Assembly (NCBI GenBank): GCA_038124025.1
Contig: JAYPBC010000048.1
Coordinates: forward strand, 1-8,984
DNA length: 8,984 nucleotides
Source: UBA1275 sp038124025
GTDB lineage: Bacteria > Bacteroidota > Rhodothermia > Balneolales > Balneolaceae
Direction of reading: 5' to 3'
This document shows, piece by piece, positions 1-7,200 of this stretch. A program made the translations under genes and the position numbers. Under the pieces are notes generated by a model. That model saw only the letters and a list, made by a program, of their open reading frames with translations, searched no databases and was not told the DNA's origin. How positions within the stretch are numbered: position 1 is the stretch's first letter; every line of letters starts with the position of its first letter.

Positions 1-153
1 GTTATCAACCAATTCAAAGAAGCCTCCGCCTAAGAAGCTAACTGACACCTCTCCGTCTTGAGGATCAACTACTTCAACAAGACCCGCCAGAGTTCCTACT
101 TCGGCGTCTTCAGACACTTCAAATGTGATGATATTTATTTCGGGTGGCAACGG
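1..153 (-). other. Second cadherin-like domain, cut by the window edge
   Basis: Residues 1369-1419 begin ITFEVSEDAEVGTLAG, then VEVVDPQDGEVSVSF and GGFFELVDN at the edge. The same cadherin order is visible (E-D-A-x-x-G-T-x-x-G, D-x-x-D-G, F-x-L). It suggests that a cadherin array continues beyond the left boundary. Confidence 0.7.
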
Positions 154-3100
154 ATCGGCTTTAATATTAAGCACGATTGGTACAACCACACTATTAGTAC
201 CGTCAGAAACTTCAATATCGATAGTTCTTCCGTTAAAGGCTTCTGCTGTTAGTTCTTCACCTAGATAGGCAAAAAGAGCCCCCGTAGTAGGTTCAATTAA
301 TATCAAGGAGTAAAACTCCGTTGAAAGTACGCTAAAAGTCAGTGGTTCGCCTTCTGGATCACTGGCGACAATACTGCCCAATTGCGTTCCTAACTTAGGT
401 TTCTGCTGGAAAGAGATTTCACTGGTCTCAACAATAGGTAGCGGATTATCATCATCACATACATCACCAATACCATCCCCATCTTTGTCAGCCTGATCAG
501 GGTTGGGATTATCCACACAATTATCAATAGCATCATTGATTCCATCGCCGTCAGTATCTTTTTGAGATAACGAACAACCCGTAAAGTCAACCTCGGTAGG
601 ACGCTCAACAATTCTAAATAAGAGTGTTGAGGAGCTATCAGAAGTAGCAGGAGTCGCAACGGTAGCTGAGGTACTCGTGCTATTAAATAAACGAACTGTT
701 TCAAACGCTGGCGTATCAGGGCATTCATCTATTGAATCAGGAACACCATCGTCGTCAGTATCTTTTTGAGAAGGTGAACAACCTGTTGGGTCTACTTTCT
801 CATCCGATGGAGTATTCGAACATAAATCAATGCCGTCTGGAATACCATCGCCATCGCTATCGCCTGAAATTGTTAACGTCACTGTAGAAGAACCTCTCAT
901 ATCAGCCTCTTGAGAAACAGACCAGATTGTGTAGTAGAAAGTCTCAATAAATTCTGCCTCAAAGAATGGTTTTGGAATGTACGTAGCTTGATAGGTACCA
1001 TCATTATTGTCCGTAACCACAAGCTCTTCTTGTGAAGAGAATATATTAACAGAATAACCTCCAACTGCAAATTTTGTACCCAGTGAATCAACCGTCTGCA
1101 AGCGAACAACAGCAATATTATCTGTGCCTGAAGCAACCAAACTCTCTGGTGATACCGTAAGAATAGAAAGATCTAAATCAGGATCTCCCTCTGTCGGTGG
1201 ATTCAGCTGGAAGGTGTTATTTGTTTGAAGGCTTGGATCAAATGCATTACCACTCTGATCATACAAAGTAGTATAAGAAGCAGTAGAAATAATATAAGTT
1301 TCATTACCTCTTGGTGTTTCACCAAAACTATCTAAAACTATACGAAGTTTAGTTTCACCACCTGCAATCATTGAACCATCAATATTAGTTATTTTGGCAA
1401 CTCCTAAATCAAATTTTGATCCAGAAGTTTGAATTAAATTAATACTAGATGAGCTTACCGAACTTAATTTAGGGAATGATCCATAGATACCCTCACTTAG
1501 TTCAATGTCAACAAAAGAATTATCATTACTTAATGAGGTATTTAATATCTCAACTCCTCGTAAATCATTTAAATTTATTTTGTTCTGGTGACTAGCATTT
1601 CGATTCAATTCAGCCCCATTATTGTCATAAGCATTGCCAATTCTTGGAAGAACAGTGAGAGTCTCTTCACCTGAGGGCTTTCCAATAAGATTTAATCCAA
1701 CCACATATGAAAAGGGCTCGGTGCCTTTGACTACAGAATCTGGAAAAGTAGAAGACAAAATAGCTGTGCCACCTGATAATAATAATTCAAAACTATATAC
1801 ATCCAATTGAGAAGTGGCTGCTTTACTATTAAACATTTCTTCGTTGAAAGAAACAGTAACAAAAAGATTGTCATTACTCAATGAAATGTCTGTTATTCTA
1901 GGAGAACTATTGAATAAGTTTACAGTGTTTGATAATTGGTTAGATGGTACTTTGTTTCCAACTAAATCCATAAGAAAAGGAGCGGTATTCGGAGTAATTG
2001 TTAGAATCTCATCTCCACTTGGCTCCCCGTTAAGAGCAATATCGACAACTACAGTATCATTACTATTTGGCAATATTGAAAGGGAATTTAATTTAACCAA
2101 TACCTGGTTACCTCCAGATCTTTCAACTTTTATAACTTGAGTAGGATCTAAATAATCTGAAGAACCAAATTCTACCGATTCACTGAATACAATTTTAATC
2201 CTACTATTACTTTCATTAATTGAAGTTGAAATTATTTGAGGAAGTGAATCGTCAATATAAACTAATAAGCTTTCTTGGTTTTCTAAAGAATTTCCAGACA
2301 AATCTGTACCTGATACTGTTATTGAGGTTGAGGGATTTGTAGTAGATACAACCCATGTATAGGTCCAAATATTAGGTGAGGCTGAGGGGGACATTTTTTT
2401 TATGTCAGATATGCCTGAAAAAATAATCTCAGGAGCTTCTGTCATCGGCTCGGAGAAGTTAGCAGTCAAAACAACTTGATCAGCAAAATTTACAATGTTA
2501 TCACTGTCGTTTGATGAAATTTCAACAGTAGGTGATGTATAATCTATTTTAAACTCAATCTTTTCATCTCCATCATACATGTTTTCAGATAGATCTGAAC
2601 CCTCAACTGTGGCGATATATATTCCATCAGTTAAAGATTCACTCTGTTTCAAATCCCATGTGTAGCTATACTTTGGAGAAATATTTTTAACTCTAACTAA
2701 TCCGACATCAACTTGACTATTGAAATCACTTAAGGGTGCACCGATAGCAACCTTATTTCCATCTCCACTTAAACTTACTGAAGATCCAAAGCTATCTTTG
2801 GAAAAGTCACCATCAATATCAGATCCTATTTTTATCCAATTAGATAAATTTTCATTCCATTTATATATCCTTACATGACCAGAATCAACAAGTGTATTAC
2901 TTGATAAGTTTGAATTATTTTGATTTTTATAAGCCCCAATTGCTACTAAATCCCCATTTGAATTTAAACTAACTGAACGCCCCGACTTATCCAGTGAATT
3001 TTCACCGTCAATATCCGTACCCATTTGAATCCAAGAATTTCCTTCAAAACTAAAAATTCGAGTATGGCCGCTATTCTCACCCGCACCATCATTTTCGAGT

Positions 3101-4257
3101 GCCCCTATTGCCATTATGTTTCCTTGAGAATTCAAGCTTATTGAAATTCCTGATTGATCACCAGCAGCTTCACCATTCAGTGTTTGACCAAGTTGAATCC
3201 ACTGAGAACCGTTCCAAGAAAAAACTTTTGTTTGTCCACTATCTATACCGTTTTCAGAATTGTGCGGAGCACCTATCGCTACTATTTTTCCGTCTTTACT
3301 TAGATCAACTGATCTGCCGGAGTGATCACCAGAGTTTTCGCCTTTAATATTTTCTCCTATTTGAATCCAACTATTGCCATCCCATGTAAAAATTCTAGTA
3401 TGCCCACTCTTTAAACCATTCTCGTTATTCCACATTGATCCAATCGCTACTGTATTACCATCTCCGCTAATACTTACAGCCAAACCGGATAAATCTCCAG
3501 CCGAAAAACCTTTTATTTCAGATCCTAACTGAACCCATGAAGACCCATTCCATGAATATATTTTTGACGAGCCACTACTTTGTCCATTATTGTCGCTGTA
3601 GGGTGATCCAATAATAATTCGATTTCCATTATCACTCGTGTCAACAGAGTAGCCAAAATGGTCACCTTCAGCACCATTTAAATCAAGTCCTAGCTGAGTC
3701 CATTGTGATCCATCCCATTGAAATACTTTTGTCTGCCCACTAGCATCCCCATTTACGTCGTTATAAATTGTTCCAATCACTAATCTCGATCCGTTTTTAC
3801 TCATACTCAGTGAGAATCCCGTTTGATCCCCTTCAAAATCTCCATATATATCATCTCCAATTTTATTGAAATCATATATTGGCATCAAAGGATTTTTGTA
3901 TATATCAGTTCCTTCGATTGAAATAGTTGGAAATTGAATCATGGATTCTGAAAAAGCCGCTGTTATTGTGACAACATCAGAAAATGAAAGTATATTATCA
4001 TCATCAGTATCCGTTAAAGTTACTTGTGGGGGTATATTGTCAAACAGGGTATTAGTTCTACCTCCAAGAAGTATTGATTGAAACCCAACATTTTGATTAA
4101 GGTCATTTGATAGGTAACTACCTTGAATACCTTCCCCTATACTAAAGCTGATTGATCCATTACTAGAGCCTCCCGAATTAATTTTTGAAAAATTATTAGA
4201 TTGAGCATTTAAATATGCTCCCGCAAAAATTAGTATGTAAAGTAGATAATTCTTCAT
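1..4257 (-). CDS. Giant exported multidomain adhesin-like protein (3' end outside window)
   Basis: One reading frame of 1419 codons runs without a stop from ATG at 4257-4255 to the left edge, so the C-terminus is missing. I translated it fully and found no frameshift. Domain order by residue: signal peptide 1-18; Ser/Gly-rich segment 20-66; first half of an Ig-like domain 76-126; seven-bladed FG-GAP-type propeller 127-528; second half of that Ig domain 529-572; second Ig-like domain 576-670; three related Ig-like repeats 673-1018; filamin/invasin-like Ig 1027-1131; thrombospondin type 3 repeats 1132-1271; cadherin-like domain 1274-1365 and the start of another. Families of this build act in adhesion or as extracellular scaffolds in Bacteroidota and are often exported by the type IX system, but the C-terminal sorting domain that would prove this lies outside the window. 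No catalytic motif was seen. The start is supported by the signal peptide directly after it and by the 4-base gap to the upstream stop. The exact biological target is unknown. Confidence 0.96.
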   Translation of the reverse strand, partial: MKNYLLYILIFAGAYLNAQSNNFSKINSGGSSNGSISFSIGEGIQGSYLSNDLNQNVGFQSILLGGRTNTLFDNIPPQVTLTDTDDDNILSFSDVVTITAAFSESMIQFPTISIEGTDIYKNPLMPIYDFNKIGDDIYGDFEGDQTGFSLSMSKNGSRLVIGTIYNDVNGDASGQTKVFQWDGSQWTQLGLDLNGAEGDHFGYSVDTSDNGNRIIIGSPYSDNNGQSSGSSKIYSWNGSSWVQLGSEIKGFSAGDLSGLAVSISGDGNTVAIGSMWNNENGLKSGHTRIFTWDGNSWIQIGENIKGENSGDHSGRSVDLSKDGKIVAIGAPHNSENGIDSGQTKVFSWNGSQWIQLGQTLNGEAAGDQSGISISLNSQGNIMAIGALENDGAGENSGHTRIFSFEGNSWIQMGTDIDGENSLDKSGRSVSLNSNGDLVAIGAYKNQNNSNLSSNTLVDSGHVRIYKWNENLSNWIKIGSDIDGDFSKDSFGSSVSLSGDGNKVAIGAPLSDFNSQVDVGLVRVKNISPKYSYTWDLKQSESLTDGIYIATVEGSDLSENMYDGDEKIEFKIDYTSPTVEISSNDSDNIVNFADQVVLTANFSEPMTEAPEIIFSGISDIKKMSPSASPNIWTYTWVVSTTNPSTSITVSGTDLSGNSLENQESLLVYIDDSLPQIISTSINESNSRIKIVFSESVEFGSSDYLDPTQVIKVERSGGNQVLVKLNSLSILPNSNDTVVVDIALNGEPSGDEILTITPNTAPFLMDLVGNKVPSNQLSNTVNLFNSSPRITDISLSNDNLFVTVSFNEEMFNSKAATSQLDVYSFELLLSGGTAILSSTFPDSVVKGTEPFSYVVGLNLIGKPSGEETLTVLPRIGNAYDNNGAELNRNASHQNKINLNDLRGVEILNTSLSNDNSFVDIELSEGIYGSFPKLSSVSSSSINLIQTSGSKFDLGVAKITNIDGSMIAGGETKLRIVLDSFGETPRGNETYIISTASYTTLYDQSGNAFDPSLQTNNTFQLNPPTEGDPDLDLSILTVSPESLVASGTDNIAVVRLQTVDSLGTKFAVGGYSVNIFSSQEELVVTDNNDGTYQATYIPKPFFEAEFIETFYYTIWSVSQEADMRGSSTVTLTISGDSDGDGIPDGIDLCSNTPSDEKVDPTGCSPSQKDTDDDGVPDSIDECPDTPAFETVRLFNSTSTSATVATPATSDSSSTLLFRIVERPTEVDFTGCSLSQKDTDGDGINDAIDNCVDNPNPDQADKDGDGIGDVCDDDNPLPIVETSEISFQQKPKLGTQLGSIVASDPEGEPLTFSVLSTEFYSLILIEPTTGALFAYLGEELTAEAFNGRTIDIEVSDGTNSVVVPIVLNIKADPLPPEINIITFEVSEDAEVGTLAGLVEVVDPQDGEVSVSFLGGGFFELVDN
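163..438 (-). other. Cadherin-like domain
   Basis: Residues 1274-1365 show VETSEISFQQKPKLGTQLG, then IVASDPEGEPLTFSVLS, an EPTTGALFAY strand and IDIEVSDGTNSVVVPIVL. The order G-x-x-x-G-x-x-x-ASDPEG, TG-x-L and VSDG is that of bacterial cadherin-like repeats, in which the acidic DPEG and SDG sites bind calcium. Confidence 0.8.
445..864 (-). repeat. Thrombospondin type 3 calcium-binding repeats
   Basis: Residues 1132-1271 hold Asp-rich motifs DSDGDGIPDGIDLC, DTDDDGVPDSIDEC, DTDGDGINDAIDNC and DKDGDGIGDVCDDD, with linking TGCSxSQK segments. The spaced Asp residues and paired Cys residues are the hallmark of TSP3 repeats, which bind calcium and stiffen extracellular proteins. In bacteria they often sit between adhesin modules. 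One linker is enlarged by a 34-residue insertion. Confidence 0.92.
592..693 (-). other. 34-residue Ser/Thr-rich insertion inside a TSP3 linker
   Basis: The first linker reads CSNTPSDEKVDPTGCSPSQ. The second has the same frame, CPDTPAFETV then DFTGCSLSQ, but is split by residues 1189-1222. The insert starts RLFNSTSTSATVATPATSD and ends FRIVERPTE. The insertion keeps the frame (102 bases) and keeps the flanking repeat intact on both sides. Confidence 0.8.
865..1179 (-). other. Filamin/invasin-like Ig domain
   Basis: Residues about 1027-1131 start with LTVSPESLVASGTDNIAVV and contain the diagnostic-looking turn VTDNNDGTYQATYIP, followed by strands ending STVTLTISG. The DNNDGTYxAxYxP signature is typical of filamin-type and invasin-type (Big_1-like) Ig folds. 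It probably acts as a rigid spacer just before the calcium-binding repeats. Confidence 0.65.
1204..2241 (-). repeat. Three related Ig-like (SwmB-like) repeats of ~110 residues
   Basis: Residues about 673-783, 786-897 and 900-1018 share one plan. An opening strand carries an FSE, FNEE or LSEG turn (RIKIVFSE, LFVTVSFNEE, FVDIELSEG). Later comes a Gly-rich turn followed by a strand (NGEPSGDEILTITP, GKPSGEETLTVLP, GETPRGNETYIIST), then a closing D-x-x-GN or DQSGN motif. The copies are clearly diverged, so the array is old. Related domains act as stalk spacers in exported proteins. The exact Pfam family is my best guess. Confidence 0.65.
2248..2532 (-). other. Complete bacterial Ig-like domain
   Basis: Residues 576-670 form one uninterrupted domain with the pattern SPTVEISSNDSDNIV, FSEPM, a WTYTW strand and SGTDLSGN, ending in a DDSLP linker. 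The style is that of bacterial Ig-like domains (Big_12-like) common in long Bacteroidota surface proteins. It serves as the internal reference for the split domain around the propeller. Confidence 0.75.
2542..2673 (-). other. Second half of the interrupted Ig-like domain
   Basis: Residues 529-572 contain KYSYTWDL, then an ATVEGSDLSEN segment and EKIEFKIDYTSP. They align with IWTYTWVV, ITVSGTDLSGN and ESLLVYIDDSLP in the complete neighbouring Ig-like domain. The segment has no first half next to it, which is why it is read as the continuation of residues 76-126. Confidence 0.75.
2674..3879 (-). repeat. Seven-bladed FG-GAP-type beta-propeller (repeats of ~56 residues)
   Basis: Residues 127-528 consist of repeats beginning at Gly147, 202, 258, 314, 370, 426 and 491. 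The typical blade reads G-x-SVSLS-x-DG-N-x-VAIGAP-x-N, then NG-x-x-SG-x-T-x-VF-x-W-NGS-x-W-x-QLG, then x-I-x-GE-x-x-GD-x-S. Blades 2-5 are exactly 56 residues; blade 6 is longer because of an Asn/Ser-rich loop. Blade 7 ends after its VRVKN strand, and the missing outer part (YDFNKIGDDIYG, residues 128-139) is found before blade 1. This is a circular closure typical of propellers. The pattern resembles Pfam FG-GAP_2 (integrin-alpha-like). Such propellers usually mediate binding; the ligand cannot be read from the sequence. Blades differ more in DNA than in protein, so this is an old array. Confidence 0.85.
3880..4032 (-). other. First half of an Ig-like domain interrupted by the propeller
   Basis: Residues 76-126 read PPQVTLTDTDDDNILSFSD and then a VVTITAAFSE-type strand, ISIEG and a short tail ending Met-Pro. 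This matches, segment by segment, the first half of the complete Ig-like domain at residues 576-670 (SPTVEISSNDSDNIVNFAD, VVLTANFSE, IIFSG, then KKMSP). The second half is missing here and appears after the propeller at residue 529. Confidence 0.75.
4204..4257 (-). other. Signal peptide of the left-hand gene
   Basis: Residues 1-18 show a Lys at position 2, a hydrophobic core (YLLYILIFAGAYL) and a likely signal peptidase I site after Asn-Ala, before Gln19. An Ala|Gln junction is common in Bacteroidota secreted proteins. There is no Cys at the cleavage point, so it is not a lipoprotein signal. The following residues 20-66, with NSGGSSNGSISFSIGEG, resemble the Ser/Gly segment found at the mature N-terminus of many flavobacterial secreted proteins. 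Confidence 0.9.
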
Positions 4258-4280
4258 CAAACTAGTTTTGCTTATCGATT
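4258..4280 (-). promoter_or_regulatory. Four-base intergenic junction, likely translational coupling
   Basis: The upstream gene stops with TAG at 4264-4262, then TTTG, then ATG at 4257. The 15-20 bases before the ATG lie inside the upstream coding region and contain no GGAGG-like sequence, only an A-rich stretch. Lack of a Shine-Dalgarno sequence is usual in Bacteroidota. The spacing leaves no room for a separate promoter or terminator, so co-transcription and re-initiation after termination are the simplest model. A promoter inside the upstream gene cannot be excluded. Confidence 0.7.
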
Positions 4281-7200
4281 AAAGCTTTTAATATTTCAAT
4301 TTCTTTTTTCAGAGATTCAAAATCTTCAATCTGATCTTTCAATTCTTCAATTTCTGATTTTAGGTCACTAATTTCTTTCTCTCGGGATTCATCACGTGAA
4401 ATTAATCCTTGTACACCTCTTAGTGCAACACCTGAAACATCAATTGTACTAATATATTTATCATTACCAGTACCAGTTTTGAATGCTTTAGCAAATTCCT
4501 CAGAGGTAGGACCTATATGGATTTCGTCTGTTCCCTTATAAGTCCATTTTTTTATGTTTATTGATTTTATTTTATCAAAAATCCATTCATTAGAAAGATC
4601 TATAAAGTTTGTTTTTAAAGCGATACTCGATGCATTTGTCCATGTACCACCAGTACTCAGATAGGCTCCGTTACCATTCGTAGAATTATCACCAACTTGA
4701 AGAACTCCAAGGGAGGTGCCTGTTCTATTAAATCCGAAAGTATTAGTTCCACCTGGAGAAAAACTAATGGGACCGCCAGAAGTTGACATACTAATCTCAT
4801 TTGTGAAATTACTTAGATCATTCATTTTTGAACTAATTACCATAGATGATAAATAAGACATACCACTAGAACTTGCCATTGAGGAAAAACTAGACATATA
4901 TGAGCCATTAACCATATCAGATAAATAGGTGATATTAGGATTACTAACTATAGATGATAAAGAAGACATACCACTAGAATTTGCCATTGAGGAAAAACTA
5001 GACATATATGAGCCATTAACCATATCAGATAAATAGGTGATATTAGGATTAATAACTATAGATGATAAAGAAGTCATACCACTAGAACTTGCCATTGTTG
5101 AAAAATCCGACATATATGAGCCTTTAACCATAGAATCTAAAAAGAGCATACCAGAGGAGTTTACCATGGAAGTTAATAATGACATATTTGAACCACCTAC
5201 CAAACTATATAGATCCGTCATACCACTAGAATTTGCCATTGAAGAAAGCGTAGTGAAATATGTTCGATTGAGAAAATTGGATAAATCGTTAGTACTTACC
5301 AGTCCTAGCAATTCAGAGGATTTGTTTGATAAATTTGATAATTCAGTCGAATATGAAAGATTAGTTAACCCGGATCCGTCACCTTTAAATGCAGAAGCAG
5401 ATACTGTCCCGGATGTATTTATGAGAGTTACATTTGAATCTCCAAGCTGAATTGAATTACTCTGGCTGACTACTGCATTTGATCCTAAGGCAGTCGCATT
5501 TTGAATTGTTGTCCCAGAAACTGTATTTGCATTCTGTCCAAGGAATGTATTGCTATTCCCTGAAAAAGGTTGGTAACCAGCTCCATCTCCAACTGCTGTA
5601 TTAAAACTTCCCTCTTCAGGAAGATATAAAGTGTATTTTCCTACGGAAGTATTACCACTACCCGTCAAATTATTAATTAATGAGCCGAAACCTACAGCAG
5701 TATTATTATTCCCCGTTGTATTTCCATGCATCGCTTTTCTTCCAAGGCTAACATTGTTTTCCCCAGTAGTATTGTGATACATAGATCTAAAACCGACTGC
5801 TGTATTTCCCCATTTTAGATTCTTAAACAGAGAATAATTCCCTATGGCAACGTTTTCATTCGCATCAGTAGAATTATAAAGAGCCTCTGTACCCAATGCT
5901 GTATTGTCAACACCAGTAGTGTTCAAATTTAAAGCCCTATACCCTAATGATGTATTTGCTGAACCTGTAGTATTTTTCTCTAAAGCGAACGAACCTAAAG
6001 CTATATTTTTTATTCCAGTTGAATTAACATCCATTGAATAAGCACCCACAGATGTATTATCATTTCCTGATGTGATTTTCGTGAGAACATTATATCCAAA
6101 TGCAGTATTTCTGTCACCATCAGTTAGTGAAGTAAATGAGTTAAAACCAACACTTGTATTATGGCTTGATTCATTAAGATTACTGTAACGTGACTCAGAA
6201 TTACCTATAAAAATATTTTGTGTTTTCGGCTGACCAGTCTGAGGGACTATATACACATCAGTTAAGTCATCCAAATATGAAATTTGTGAAATCGGAAGAT
6301 TTGTAAGCTGAGAGCCATCACCTCTGAATGCTGTTGCAGAAACTGTTCCTGATGTATTAACTAGCGTAACTTGATCATTACCCAATTGAATCGTATTAGA
6401 AGTCTCAACTTTAGCATATGATCCAATTGCAGAAGAATTATAAATTTCTGTTCCAGAAGCAGTACCAGTCCAATTTCCAACATAGGTATTATTAGAACCG
6501 TTAATGTTTTCATTTCCGGAGTGGTAACCTAGAGCTGTATTTCCTGTACCCGATAAATTGGTTTTAAGTGTATTTTGACCAACGGCAACATTTGTAAAAC
6601 CAGTCGTGTTTACAGGAAGAGAACCATATCCAACAGCTGTATTTCCCTCTCCAATTGTATTAGAAGATAAAGCTCCATCACCAACTGCAGTATTAACAGT
6701 ACCTGAGGTATTTGCAGATAATGCATATGCACCAAATGCTGTATTGCCTGAGGATAAATTTTCCTTCAAGGCATTTATACCAAAAGCACTATTGTTGCTT
6801 CCAGTTTGATTTTTTCTTAAACTACTGAATCCTACAGAAACATTGTTACTTCCTGTTTTATTTTCCCTTTGGGAAGCATTTCCTAAAGCAAGATTAAAAG
6901 ACCCTGAAGAATTATTTTTTAATGAATTGATTCCTACAGATAGATTTTCACTTCCTTGAGATATTTCCTGTGACCAATCACCAATTGCAATATTTGAAGT
7001 GGCAGTAACTGCCATGCTAAGTGATTTAAGACCTATAGCTATGTTATTTGAGCCCTCAACATTATTGAAAAGAGAGGATTCTCCTATTCCAATATTATTT
7101 GATCCATTTGTATTGTGTAATAATGAATTTACACCAATCCCTATATTAGAACTACCCTGTAAGTTTGAGAACATAGCATCAGCCCCAATAGCTATATTTT

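Noticed and set aside
592..693. Frameshift or sequencing error as the cause of the TSP3 linker expansion
   Set aside because: The insert is exactly 102 bases, the frame is kept through both sides, and no stop occurs.
390..728. Minus-strand open frame of 112 codons in another frame
   Set aside because: It overlaps the clearly coding TSP3 and cadherin frame and has a low-complexity Leu/Arg composition typical of a shadow.
1814..2140. Plus-strand open frame of 108 codons
   Set aside because: It is antisense to the Ig-like repeats of the left gene, whose frame is intact here. No recognisable domain or start signal was seen.
4140..4300. Promoter or terminator between the two genes
   Set aside because: Only four bases separate the genes, and I saw no hairpin with a T-run or clear Bacteroidota -33/-7 pair around the junction.
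5037..5450. Plus-strand open frame of 137 codons
   Set aside because: It lies antisense to the 12-residue repeats; its repeated residues mirror the minus-strand repeat, and no signal or domain is visible.
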